A stretch of 64,000 nt of DNA from CALBGR01 sp964499935 (GTDB taxonomy: Bacteria > Patescibacteriota > Saccharimonadia > Saccharimonadales > UBA4665), in the NCBI GenBank assembly GCA_964499935.1, contig CAZCMS010000001.1, positions 124,001-188,000 on the forward strand. The letters run 5' to 3'. Positions 34,931 to 43,482 of this stretch are shown piece after piece. The notes beneath the pieces are model-generated. The model had not been told where the DNA came from. It did no database searches and was given only the letters and a program-made list of their open reading frames with translations. The translations under genes were made by a program, and so were the position numbers. Every line of letters starts with the position of its first letter. The stretch's first letter is position 1.

Positions 34931-35842
34931 ATGCAGCATATTTTGTCTGCCCGACAATTTGAAGAAGATCAGCTAAGCGAAATTTTTGCTCACGCGGACG
35001 AAATGCGTCAACAGATGGCGGATAATAGGCGAGAGTTAGCGCAGACTCATGCTGGAAGAGTCGTGGCAACATTATTTTACGAGTCATCTACACGAACACG
35101 AGTCAGTCATGAAACTGCTGCGCTTCGACTTGGGGCAAGTGTTGTCGGAACCGAAAATGCAGATGAATTTTCTTCTGCGATCAAGGGTGAAACACTCGAA
35201 GATACTATCCGAACGATAGGTGCATACGCAGATTTAATAGTGTTGCGTCATAAGGAGAATGGCGCTGCTGATAGGGCAGCCCAGGTAAGTGAAAAGCCAA
35301 TAATCAACGCTGGCGATGGCTCAGGCGAACACCCAACACAGGCTTTACTTGATTTGTACACGATTTTTAGAGAGAAAAAACGGCTAGGCGGTCTTAATGT
35401 GGTGATAGGTGGTGACTTGAAGCACGGACGCACCGCTCGATCTCTTGCGTTGCTACTAAGCTTGTATTCTGACAATAAAATATCATTTGTTTCTACATCT
35501 GAATTACAGATTGGCGAAGATATAAAAACTCATCTGACGCAAAAAGGCGTTGCACACGAAGAAGTTGATGATGTTTACGAACCTATACATACTGCTGACG
35601 TGGTGTATTGGACGCGTCTCCAGAAGGAGCGTATGCAAAATCCAGCTATCGGGACAAGTTTTACTATAGATCAGTCAGTACTGCAGGCTATGCGCTCGGA
35701 TGCAATAATAATGCATCCTTTGCCTCGGGTTGATGAGATTGCGCCATCAGTTGATGCTGACCCGCGAGCAGTATATTTACCGCAGCAAGTCGAGAACGGT
35801 ATGTTTATCCGAATGGCATTAATTGACCAGCTTTTATCCTGA
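34931..35842 (+). CDS. pyrB: Aspartate carbamoyltransferase catalytic chain
   Basis: 303 residues from ATG 34931, which has an AGAGGAGG site; an in-frame TTG 10 codons upstream lacks one. All catalytic motifs are present: YESSTRTRVSHETA (carbamoyl phosphate), SAIKGETLEDTIRT, GEHPTQALLDLY, GDLKHGRTARSLALLLS, TRLQKERM and HPLPRVDEI. It makes carbamoyl-aspartate for pyrimidine synthesis. No pyrI or other pyr gene lies in the window, so it stands alone between aspS and a membrane protein. TATAGT upstream could be its -10. Confidence 0.93.
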   Translation: MQHILSARQFEEDQLSEIFAHADEMRQQMADNRRELAQTHAGRVVATLFYESSTRTRVSHETAALRLGASVVGTENADEFSSAIKGETLEDTIRTIGAYADLIVLRHKENGAADRAAQVSEKPIINAGDGSGEHPTQALLDLYTIFREKKRLGGLNVVIGGDLKHGRTARSLALLLSLYSDNKISFVSTSELQIGEDIKTHLTQKGVAHEEVDDVYEPIHTADVVYWTRLQKERMQNPAIGTSFTIDQSVLQAMRSDAIIMHPLPRVDEIAPSVDADPRAVYLPQQVENGMFIRMALIDQLLS

Positions 35843-35876
35843 TGCTTGATGGTGTCTACTCTGGTATACTACTTTG

Positions 35877-35882
35877 TAGAGT
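35877..35882 (+). promoter_or_regulatory. -10 hexamer TAGAGT, leaderless start
   Basis: TAGAGT ends exactly 6 bases before the ATG at 35889. Confidence 0.5.
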
Positions 35883-35888
35883 AAGCAT

Positions 35889-38051
35889 ATGCGTTTAGGA
35901 AAAAGTAAAGATAACAGTAATGATGTGTCCAAGGATGAGCTTGAGCGAAAAGTTGATGCTATGATGGATCCTCGTCGTGAAGAGAGTTCTTTGGTCGACA
36001 TTGATAAGACGAAATCTACAGAGACGCCAACAGAAATCAAGGTTACAATACCCGATGAAATTTCAGAACCTATCCCGGGTTCTATCGATATATTTGACGC
36101 AGCAAAAACTGCACCTGAAATTCCAGGATCTCATACAGAAAAGGCCACGCCAAAAGCAGACCATAAAATCGAAGTTATTACTGATGATACAGAACCACAA
36201 ACTGCACCCGAGCTCGAGAATGTAGCTGATGATGTACCTGAAGTTACTGTAGATACAGCCGAACTTGAGGTTGCTACAGATGAAGCGCAATCAAAAGATG
36301 ATGTTACTCATGACATCAAGACCGAAGATGATACAAAAACCCTAGATGAACCACTGCCTGATCCTTTGGACGATCGCCAAATTGATAAAGCCGTTGATGA
36401 CATTACTCGCGAAGAATCAGACAAAATTCTTGCTGCAGAAGATGCAAAGGTAGCAAAGGCCACAACACCTAAAAAAATCTCTTCAAAGCAAAAGATAAAA
36501 AACTTTTTTACTGCATGGTGGGCTAATAAGTGGGCGCGATGGTCGACGATTGTGGCGGTTATTTTACTGATCGTAGGTTGCGCAGTATGGCCGACAACCC
36601 GATATTTTGCTCTCAATACTATGGGGATTCGAGGGAGTGCTTCGATCAGGGTGGTTGATGCAGCTACAGGTATGCCACTAAAAAACGTTACGGTAGCAAT
36701 TGGCTCCACAGAGGTAAAGACAAATGGAGACGGTGTCTCGTCATTTAGGCAAATAAAGCTCGGTTCACAGAAACTTATTATTGATCGAGTGGCATTTGCG
36801 CAAGTTGAAAAAAATATCACGCTTGGTTGGGGTTCAAATCCTTTGCCTGACGTGAAACTTAAGGCAGTTGGAGCAAGGTACACCTTTAATCTTACTGATT
36901 ATTTGTCTCAAAAACCGATCACTAATGCAGAAATTGTCAGTGGTGATGCAAGTGCATTTGCAGATAAGTCCGGGCAAGCCGTGCTGACGCTCGATAATCC
37001 TGATACCGACACTATTTCTGTGTCTATAAAATCCAAAGAGTATCGGACAGAAAAATTAAATTTTGCTGCAACGACTAAAACCGCATTCGAAGTACAAATG
37101 GCTCCAGGCACCCCAATTGTCTACATCTCAAAACAAAGTGGCAAATATGACTTATATAAAGTTGATGTCGATGGTAAAAATAAACAACTCTTGCTAGCAG
37201 GAAGTGGTAGTGAGCGAAAAGAAATAAGTGTTGCAACAAGCCCAGATGGTACAAAGGCAGCTCTTGTGTCGTCACGTATGAATAAACGAGACGAGAGTAA
37301 ATACTTGCTCGATACCTTAACGTTGATCGATATAAAATCAGGTCAAACTAAATCTATTGATGATGCTCAAAGTATTCGTTTAATTGATTGGGTTAGCGAT
37401 GATCTTTCATATGTTGCGACGTATGCAGCTCCAAGTGCAGGTAATTCACAGAGACAACGCCTCGTTTCATATAATACCGAAGATAGTGCACGACACGTAT
37501 TAGCAACCAGTGACTACTTTAATGGCATGGCAAGTATTGCTGGCCAGATATATTTCTCGGTGGCAAGTAGCGATCCAAGCCAGAAGCCAGGGTTATCAAA
37601 GATTAAGATTGACGGCAGTGGCAAACAATCAATCTTAGATAAAGAAGTGTGGACAATTGTGCGAATGAGTGAGTCAATATTGATGTTAGAAACGCCTGAC
37701 GGGTGGTATGAATATAGAGCTGGAGATAGCACGGCGCACAAAGGTAATGCTCCGGTTGATTCATATGCAAGCCGGCAGTACGTTGCTGCGCCTGGAGGCA
37801 GTAAAAATGCTTGGGTTGATACCCGTGATGGCAAAGGTGTGCTGCTTACTAGAGACCAAAAGTCCAACGATAGAACAATAGAAGCAATAAGTGGCCTCAC
37901 GGGTCCGATCAGGTGGTTAAATAAATCTACGATTGCGTACAGAGTAAGTAGTGCCAGTGAAACTGCGGACTATGTTGTGAATATTGATGGCGGAAGTCCA
38001 AAAAAGATCAGCGACGTAACCTCAACCACTGGTCTTGCTATCAATTACTAA
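35889..38051 (+). CDS. Membrane-anchored protein with carboxypeptidase-regulatory-like and beta-propeller domains
   Basis: 720 residues. Residues 1-205 are cytoplasmic, acidic and of low complexity. One membrane helix lies at about 217-236. Outside are two small beta-sandwich domains (about 245-330 and 332-405; MPLKNVTVAIGSTEVKTNGDG, PITNAEIVSGDASAFADKSG) like carboxypeptidase-regulatory/PEGA modules. Residues 410-720 contain TolB/WD40-like repeats (IVYISKQSGKYDLYKVDVDG, SPDGTKAALVSS). It may sense or bind wall components (inference). It is followed closely by the MutY-like gene. Confidence 0.75.
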   Translation: MRLGKSKDNSNDVSKDELERKVDAMMDPRREESSLVDIDKTKSTETPTEIKVTIPDEISEPIPGSIDIFDAAKTAPEIPGSHTEKATPKADHKIEVITDDTEPQTAPELENVADDVPEVTVDTAELEVATDEAQSKDDVTHDIKTEDDTKTLDEPLPDPLDDRQIDKAVDDITREESDKILAAEDAKVAKATTPKKISSKQKIKNFFTAWWANKWARWSTIVAVILLIVGCAVWPTTRYFALNTMGIRGSASIRVVDAATGMPLKNVTVAIGSTEVKTNGDGVSSFRQIKLGSQKLIIDRVAFAQVEKNITLGWGSNPLPDVKLKAVGARYTFNLTDYLSQKPITNAEIVSGDASAFADKSGQAVLTLDNPDTDTISVSIKSKEYRTEKLNFAATTKTAFEVQMAPGTPIVYISKQSGKYDLYKVDVDGKNKQLLLAGSGSERKEISVATSPDGTKAALVSSRMNKRDESKYLLDTLTLIDIKSGQTKSIDDAQSIRLIDWVSDDLSYVATYAAPSAGNSQRQRLVSYNTEDSARHVLATSDYFNGMASIAGQIYFSVASSDPSQKPGLSKIKIDGSGKQSILDKEVWTIVRMSESILMLETPDGWYEYRAGDSTAHKGNAPVDSYASRQYVAAPGGSKNAWVDTRDGKGVLLTRDQKSNDRTIEAISGLTGPIRWLNKSTIAYRVSSASETADYVVNIDGGSPKKISDVTSTTGLAINY

Positions 38052-38062
38052 TGTCAATTTGC

Positions 38063-38068
38063 TATGAT
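38063..38068 (+). promoter_or_regulatory. -10 hexamer TATGAT of the mutY-like gene
   Basis: TATGAT ends exactly 6 bases before the ATG at 38075, supporting that start over the in-frame ATG at 38051. Confidence 0.5.
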
Positions 38069-38074
38069 GCTGTG

Positions 38075-38893
38075 ATGGGTGCTGAGAAATATTCAGATTT
38101 TTACAGTCAATTATGGGACTATTACGACCGTCACGGCAGGCATGATTTATTATGGCGACAACCTGATACAGGTGGATATTTTGATCCGTATAAAATCATG
38201 GTGAGCGAAGTCATGCTACAGCAAACGCAGGTAACAAGAGTAACACCAAAATACCAACTATTTATAGCAAAGTATCCTACAATACAATCGCTTTCAAATG
38301 CTTCGTTAGGTGATGTGCTGCGCATATGGCAAGGGCTTGGATATAATCGACGGGCAAAATTCTTGTGGCAAGCTGCGCAGCAGGTCACGCACGAATATCA
38401 AGGAGTAATGCCTGGTAGCGCAAAAGAACTTACACAGCTTGCGGGAGTAGGGATTAATACCGCAGGTGCAATCATGGCATATGCATACAACGAGGCCGAG
38501 ATTTTCATTGAAACAAATATCAGAACTGTGTATATACATCACTTCTTTTCGGACCAACAAAATGTGAGCGATAGCGACATCAGGAGTATAGTAGCGGATA
38601 CAATCGACACGGAAAGTCCACGCACCTTCTACTGGGCATTAATGGATTATGGAAGTTATTTAAAGCAAAATGTAGGCAATCTAAATACAGTAAGCGCTTC
38701 GTATAAAAAGCAGAGTACATTTCATGGTTCAAAACGCCAGATTCGAGGAACGGTGATCAGGGAGCTCAGTAAGGACAGCCGTTCTTATGAGCAACTACAG
38801 GAAATAATTCATGACGAACGTCTGGATGCTGTGCTTGCAGATTTACAGGCCGAAGATTTAGTAAGAAAGCAGTCTAATTATTACTCACTCTGA
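38075..38893 (+). CDS. MutY-like DNA glycosylase without Fe-S cluster
   Basis: 272 residues from ATG 38075. The helix-hairpin-helix glycosylase fold is clear: MVSEVMLQQTQVTRVTPKY keeps the MutY catalytic Glu, IWQGLGYNRRAKFL and LAGVGINTAGAIMAYAY are the HhH region. The position of the catalytic Asp (LDGNVKR in E. coli MutY) reads IETNIRT, so Asp is replaced by Glu. The four Cys of the 4Fe-4S loop are absent, and the C-terminal 8-oxoG-recognition domain is missing or reduced to a winged-helix-like tail. Related cluster-less proteins exist; substrate is uncertain. Confidence 0.8.
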   Translation: MGAEKYSDFYSQLWDYYDRHGRHDLLWRQPDTGGYFDPYKIMVSEVMLQQTQVTRVTPKYQLFIAKYPTIQSLSNASLGDVLRIWQGLGYNRRAKFLWQAAQQVTHEYQGVMPGSAKELTQLAGVGINTAGAIMAYAYNEAEIFIETNIRTVYIHHFFSDQQNVSDSDIRSIVADTIDTESPRTFYWALMDYGSYLKQNVGNLNTVSASYKKQSTFHGSKRQIRGTVIRELSKDSRSYEQLQEIIHDERLDAVLADLQAEDLVRKQSNYYSL

Positions 38894-38898
38894 TTTGT

Positions 38899-38904
38899 TA
38901 CAAT
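38899..38904 (+). promoter_or_regulatory. -10 hexamer TACAAT, leaderless start
   Basis: TACAAT ends 7 bases before the ATG at 38912. Confidence 0.55.
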
Positions 38905-38911
38905 ACAGAGT

Positions 38912-39499
38912 ATGCGAGTTTTAAAGACACTTGGTGAAGCAAATGATGCTCTGGCGCAACCAGGAGCTGTTGGTGTAATGCCAACTGATACTGTGTATGG
39001 ATTGGTGGCACGAGCAGCTGATAAGCAGGCTGTCGCCCGTTTGTACGCCCTTAAGGAGCGCACGAATAAACCAGGTACACTTATTGCAGCAGAAATAGAT
39101 CAACTTGTTGCTTTGGGGCTCAAAAGGCGATACCTTACACCCGTAGCGCAGTATTGGCCGAATCCTTTAAGTATTATTATTCCAACCGAACTAGTACTAG
39201 ACTATCTTCATGTTGGCAAATTATCTCTTGCCGTGCGTATTCCAAAAGACAGAAAGTTACACGCGCTCCTTACTCAGACAGGACCGTTACTTACAAGTAG
39301 CGCAAATCTGAGCGATCAGCATCCAGCCACAACGTTACAGGAAGCCAACGCATACTTTGGTGATACGGTGGATTTTTATGTTGATGGTGGCAAGATTGAA
39401 TCTCAGGCATCGACGCTGATACAAATAATCGACGATGCCGTAGCAGTGTTACGTGAAGGGTCTGTAAAAATTAACGAAAAAGGAGAAATTACCTCATGA
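38912..39499 (+). CDS. tsaC: Threonylcarbamoyl-AMP synthase (YrdC/Sua5 family)
   Basis: 195 residues. GVMPTDTVYGLVARAADKQA, LYALKERTNKPGTLI, LAVRIPKDRKLHALL and LLTSSANLSDQHPA are the YrdC signatures. It makes threonylcarbamoyl-AMP for the t6A modification of tRNAs. The Sua5 C-terminal domain is absent. It overlaps the MazG-like gene by 4 bases (ATGA). Confidence 0.9.
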   Translation: MRVLKTLGEANDALAQPGAVGVMPTDTVYGLVARAADKQAVARLYALKERTNKPGTLIAAEIDQLVALGLKRRYLTPVAQYWPNPLSIIIPTELVLDYLHVGKLSLAVRIPKDRKLHALLTQTGPLLTSSANLSDQHPATTLQEANAYFGDTVDFYVDGGKIESQASTLIQIIDDAVAVLREGSVKINEKGEITS

Positions 39500-39846
39500 C
39501 ATTAGACGAATACCAAAAACAAGCAACCACCTTTGAAATGATGGATCGCAGAAATGAACAGTTGCTAGCTAGTGACCCGGCGTATGTCGCAAAAATCCTT
39601 GGGCTAGTAGGTGAGGCTGGTGAGGTGGCTGAAAAATATAAAAAAATTATTCGTGATCGTGATGGTGTTGTGACCAAAGAAGACGCACAAGAGATGACGA
39701 AAGAGTTGGGCGATGTGCTGTGGTATATTGCGCTCTTGGCGGAATATTTGGGCGTGGCGTTTGAGGACGTAGCGAAAGCAAATCTCGATAAACTCTCGAG
39801 TCGTAAGTCTCGTGGTGTACAAAAAGGCTCAGGCGATAACCGATAA
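39496..39846 (+). CDS. MazG-like nucleotide pyrophosphohydrolase
   Basis: 116 residues, a single all-alpha MazG domain: LGLVGEAGEVAEKYKKII (ExxE) and KELGDVLWYIALLAEYLG (ExxD) give the metal-binding acidic set. It probably hydrolyses non-canonical or excess (d)NTPs. An AAGGAG site sits inside the end of tsaC, and the 4-base overlap couples the two genes. Confidence 0.88.
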   Translation: MTLDEYQKQATTFEMMDRRNEQLLASDPAYVAKILGLVGEAGEVAEKYKKIIRDRDGVVTKEDAQEMTKELGDVLWYIALLAEYLGVAFEDVAKANLDKLSSRKSRGVQKGSGDNR

Positions 39847-39930
39847 AATATAATACAGAGTAACCCCATATTGCAGGCTATGTAATTTTTAAGAAAGGCA
39901 GCTAGTAAAATATATAGATTTATGGTACAA

Positions 39931-39956
39931 TATAATGAGAAACGTAGCTCATTATA
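39931..39956 (+). promoter_or_regulatory. Inverted repeat TATAATGAG-N8-CTCATTATA
   Basis: A perfect 9-base inverted repeat (39931-39939 and 39948-39956) with an 8-base spacer ends 6 bases before the ATG at 39963. Its left arm contains a TATAAT that may serve as -10. An operator or a leader hairpin are both possible. Confidence 0.55.
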
Positions 39957-39962
39957 GAAATT

Positions 39963-41711
39963 ATGGCATTTGAAAAACCATCTCATTCCGAAACAGACAT
40001 CCCTGCTGATAGCGAGGCTTCTACGAAGAAGAAAAAATCTAACAAAAGCAAAGAGCAGGCTCGTACGGAAAAGGTACCACTTAAAGTACCGCTTGCGATA
40101 GAAGAGCAAACAGTTACTCGTACAGAAGAATCTAAACCAGAACCAGAATCAGAACAGCAAAAGAAAAAGCGGTCACGCAAAAAATCTAAAAAAACCAAAT
40201 CGGCTCCAGAAGTCTCAGGGCAAACAAAAGAAGCTTCAGCAGCAGAAGTTCCAGAGCAAACCACTCGCGGTGAAGAGTCGAAGAAGCCCGAAAAACAATC
40301 TAAAAAACCCGAAAATAATGTAGGCGAAGAGGCCGAAAACCCCGACATCGAGCAAGATGAGATAGTTACGCATGAGGCTGATGAGGCAGACACAGCCGAA
40401 GAAATTGTGTTGTCTCAAGAGGCTGTCGGAGAAGAAGGGGATTTATTTGTATCAGAGCGACTAAGAAGCGCAACACAAACTCCTGAAGATGCACAGGCAA
40501 AAACTGGAGAGTCTGATGACGAGGCTGCCGGCGAAGATACTTCACCACGAGCTACTACTGGTGGTTCGACCACACCACGTACTCGGCGAAGTAGTGGCGC
40601 AACCACAACAGGGTCTACAACTGGAGGAGCAGCAGTTGGAACTGGATCATCGTCTACGGCCAGTTCTTCGCGTACACGTGCTAGTGGCGGTGGCGGTGCA
40701 CCTCCTGTTATTCCGGGTAATCCTGTTGCTGGGGCTGGTGGCTACAATACTCCACCGGTTGCACCAGTGCCTCGTACTGCAGAAGCAGTACCTACTGCTT
40801 CCCCTGAGCGTACTTCAAACCGAAGGAGCGCTGAAAGGCGTAGTCTCGCTGCTGGAGTGATAATAGGAGGCGTTATAGAGCACATTCGACATAAACGTCG
40901 TGAAAAGCGCATGGAAAAAGCGCATGCCAAAGAACTGAAAGATACGCAAAAAGATCACAACGCTGAGAAAATGCGCAATGAACAGCAGGCCAAAAGGCAA
41001 AAGACTACGCTAGAGCAGAGAATTGAACGCCTCAAACAAGAAGTTACAGCAAAGCCTAAGCAACAAGAAAGTAAGTCTCAGGCAGGCAAGGCGCCTACAC
41101 TTGAGCAGCATCTTAAGTCGGCGTATATGCCTCGTGATATCGCGCAAGAAAAATCACGGCCAGTCAATAGTACTTCCCAGGAATCGACTCCGCGACCAAA
41201 ATCAGTGACTACTGAGCTTCAAAAGCCAAATCCTACCAAACCTGCTGAAGCGTTATCTGTAATTCCAGGCGAAAGTGAACAAGCTGATGTACCACCAGAC
41301 AGAAGGGTTGAGTCAAGTGCCTGGCATCGTATTGAGATTGATAAAAAAACTGGCAAAGCAGTTGAAGACCCTTCGATTGCGTACGGTCATGAATTCCAAA
41401 ACGAGCAACACCAGGAACAATTGCGGAAAAAAATTGCTGATGCCAGTATGGAGGCAGAAAAAGTTAGGGAAGCGTACATGCCTAAACCTCCCAAAACAGG
41501 AGCGACAAATGGCGCATCGGCTAACCCGCTGCATCAGTCTCAACCAGCAAATCCATTACAGCCTACGCCTAGCGCTTCAAAGACAGAAGCTCCATCACTT
41601 GCAAACGTTATTCAAAAAACAAAAGATACTACCGCTGGTAAGGATCCAGTAGACATTGTTTTATGGATAGTGCTCATCATTGTGCTGGGTGTAATTGTAA
41701 TTATTTTGTAA
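39963..41711 (+). CDS. Low-complexity, tail-anchored unknown protein
   Basis: 582 residues. Residues 1-170 are Lys/Glu-rich and disordered, 170-300 are Gly/Ser/Thr/Pro-rich, and 300-560 are charged, probably coiled coil in part (residues about 320-360). The last 20 residues (VDIVLWIVLIIVLGVIVIIL) are a single membrane helix, giving a tail-anchored topology with a cytoplasmic body. No domain is recognised. The last 11 bases overlap the convergent DNPH1-like gene. Real gene status rests on length, the C-terminal helix and the upstream promoter. Confidence 0.75.
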   Translation: MAFEKPSHSETDIPADSEASTKKKKSNKSKEQARTEKVPLKVPLAIEEQTVTRTEESKPEPESEQQKKKRSRKKSKKTKSAPEVSGQTKEASAAEVPEQTTRGEESKKPEKQSKKPENNVGEEAENPDIEQDEIVTHEADEADTAEEIVLSQEAVGEEGDLFVSERLRSATQTPEDAQAKTGESDDEAAGEDTSPRATTGGSTTPRTRRSSGATTTGSTTGGAAVGTGSSSTASSSRTRASGGGGAPPVIPGNPVAGAGGYNTPPVAPVPRTAEAVPTASPERTSNRRSAERRSLAAGVIIGGVIEHIRHKRREKRMEKAHAKELKDTQKDHNAEKMRNEQQAKRQKTTLEQRIERLKQEVTAKPKQQESKSQAGKAPTLEQHLKSAYMPRDIAQEKSRPVNSTSQESTPRPKSVTTELQKPNPTKPAEALSVIPGESEQADVPPDRRVESSAWHRIEIDKKTGKAVEDPSIAYGHEFQNEQHQEQLRKKIADASMEAEKVREAYMPKPPKTGATNGASANPLHQSQPANPLQPTPSASKTEAPSLANVIQKTKDTTAGKDPVDIVLWIVLIIVLGVIVIIL

Positions 41712-42129
41712 TATTTTGGGTGTTAATAAAGTTTTGAATGATATTTTCTACCTCAGCTACGCTGTTGTATCTGACTACGGTGCAGTTGGGGCTACCGTCT
41801 ATCATTGCAGAGAGACGCCTGCCTTCTTGCTCGCGATACAGACATAGAATAGGTTTACTCCAGGATTCTGCTTTAGCAATTTCGTATCCTACGCCGAGGC
41901 TTGGATTAGTGACTTCCGCTATGACGATATCGGCTTCTTGCACCCACTTTAAGTCTTGTTCCCATATGTCGCGTGAGCTACCCGAACTTCCCATGGGAGT
42001 AAGAGTGTCGTCAGCAAAAACTTCACTTAATACTGTGCTGTGTTTTTTAATACTATCTATAATACCTTTATAGATTACTGCATCATCTCGTCCGCCTCGT
42101 ATTGAACATGCAAAGTAAACAGTGTTCAT
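41701..42129 (-). CDS. DNPH1/nucleoside deoxyribosyltransferase-like hydrolase
   Basis: 142 residues. VYFACSIRGGRDDAVIYKGI, RDIWEQDLKWVQEADIVIAEV and NPSLGVGYEIAKAESWSKPI match the 2'-deoxynucleoside 5'-phosphate N-hydrolase (Rcl/DNPH1) family, including the Asp and Glu of the active site. It cleaves the N-glycosidic bond of deoxynucleotides, a nucleotide-pool cleaning role that matches the nearby MazG and MutY relatives. Its start overlaps the Mur ligase stop by 4 bases. Confidence 0.85.
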   Translation of the reverse strand: MNTVYFACSIRGGRDDAVIYKGIIDSIKKHSTVLSEVFADDTLTPMGSSGSSRDIWEQDLKWVQEADIVIAEVTNPSLGVGYEIAKAESWSKPILCLYREQEGRRLSAMIDGSPNCTVVRYNSVAEVENIIQNFINTQNITK

Positions 42130-43418
42130 GAGGTGAATTTCATCCTAAGCCACTCATCGAGGCTATTGCCTCCGCCTGCAGACAGGCATAACACGAGATC
42201 CCCATTTTGTATATGAGTTCTGATCTGTTGCGCTAAGCTGTCGTTGAGTTCAGAAGGAGTTATTGCTGAGGCGTCAGGTTCGTGCATAAGTGTTTTTAAG
42301 TCACTTGGTTGCAGAAGCGACAGATTAGGGTCCTCACGCGCTAAATAACTAGGCACAACGTAAAGGTGTTTTGTGTCCTTAAATAGTGTACGTAAATCAT
42401 CTTTAATAAAATGTTGCCTTGTGTTGTGTAGGCCCTCGTATACGACTACAACATTTTCTCCAGCTACTTCATGAGCCAATTGCAGCGCACCTCGAATTTT
42501 TGGTGGAGTATGAGCATAATCAGTGTAAAGATTAGGTGCAATTTGTTCGAATCGGCGACTTACTCCTGGAAAATTATTAATGATAGTTACCAATTCTTTA
42601 AGTGGTCGATCGGTAATTTGATGCACAGCCGTGATCACCTGAAATGCATCTCGGCGATTAACTTCTCCTGGAAGTGTTAGTTGTGCGAAAACTGAATCTT
42701 TAGTGCTGATGATTGTGTTATCGTTATTATTTTTAAGGGTTAATTTATTCGTGTCCTCTTCCCAGGTAACTGTATGTGCTGACTGCTGTACAAAATCTTT
42801 AAATGCTTGCTCGTACTCTTTTCGTGTAGGGTAGATATCTGGGTGATCCCAGTCGATGCCTGTTATGAGAGACATATATGGGTGAAAAGACAAGAAATTA
42901 CGAGCGTATTCGTCGGCCTCATATATAAAATACGAGCTTTCAGGTACGTAGGCTCCCATATCTCCGGATGGTAGCTTTGCTCCTACCGAATAACTTACGG
43001 GTATAGATAGTTGCTGGAAAAGCCATACGGCCATGGCGGTAGTGGTGGTTTTACCGTGGGTGCCTGCAATTGCTATAAGCTGTAGCTCTTTGTCTTCCAG
43101 TATTTTGTTAAGCAGTTCATCGCGTTTACTTGTTCGAATATTGTTATCTTTGCAAAACACTAGCTCAGGTGGGTTAGCATGTTCGCTTGTCACTGCGGTG
43201 GTGAACACAAACCAGTCTATAGGTTCTTTTGTGTGTACCTGGTCGATCGCTTCGTAGGTTTGACCTATGTGAATGTTTGTAATGCCATTCTTTCGCAAAT
43301 ACTGTATATAGCTAGAATCTTGTTTGTCTGATCCTGAGACTGTGTATCCTGCTTGTTTTGCGATCAATGCCAGAGGCCCTAGTCCTGCGCCACCTATGCC
43401 TGAGAAGTAAATATGCAT
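42126..43418 (-). CDS. murC: Mur ligase, UDP-N-acetylmuramate--L-alanine ligase-like
   Basis: 430 residues. MHIYFSGIGGAGLGPLALIA is the MurC/Mpl N-terminal domain; AIAGTHGKTTTTAMAVWLFQ is the ATP P-loop; FIYEADEYARNFLSFHPYMS and DWDHPDIYPT are central-domain motifs; YTDYAHTPPKIRGAL starts the C-terminal domain. MurC adds L-Ala to UDP-MurNAc. Mpl (recycling) is the alternative, as the protein is short for MurC. TAGACT ends 7 bases before the ATG. Confidence 0.83.
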   Translation of the reverse strand: MHIYFSGIGGAGLGPLALIAKQAGYTVSGSDKQDSSYIQYLRKNGITNIHIGQTYEAIDQVHTKEPIDWFVFTTAVTSEHANPPELVFCKDNNIRTSKRDELLNKILEDKELQLIAIAGTHGKTTTTAMAVWLFQQLSIPVSYSVGAKLPSGDMGAYVPESSYFIYEADEYARNFLSFHPYMSLITGIDWDHPDIYPTRKEYEQAFKDFVQQSAHTVTWEEDTNKLTLKNNNDNTIISTKDSVFAQLTLPGEVNRRDAFQVITAVHQITDRPLKELVTIINNFPGVSRRFEQIAPNLYTDYAHTPPKIRGALQLAHEVAGENVVVVYEGLHNTRQHFIKDDLRTLFKDTKHLYVVPSYLAREDPNLSLLQPSDLKTLMHEPDASAITPSELNDSLAQQIRTHIQNGDLVLCLSAGGGNSLDEWLRMKFTS

Positions 43419-43425
43419 AGTAAAT

Positions 43426-43431
43426 AGTCTA
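43426..43431 (-). promoter_or_regulatory. -10 hexamer TAGACT of the Mur ligase gene
   Basis: On the minus strand TAGACT ends 7 bases before the ATG at 43418; no Shine-Dalgarno site is present. Confidence 0.5.
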
Positions 43432-43482
43432 CCATGTACTACGATGTGTTACACTAAGCGTACAAAATAATAAAACAAACAT

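Noticed and set aside
39489..40109. 206-residue minus-strand frame over MazG and the next gene
   Set aside because: It is a shadow crossing two supported plus-strand genes, with Phe/Ser/Leu-rich antisense composition.
14287..43418. Possible UGA recoding as in some CPR lineages
   Set aside because: UGA serves as a normal stop at several coupled junctions (rmlD/rmlA, MurC/DNPH1, tsaC/MazG), Trp is TGG, and full-length enzymes need no readthrough.
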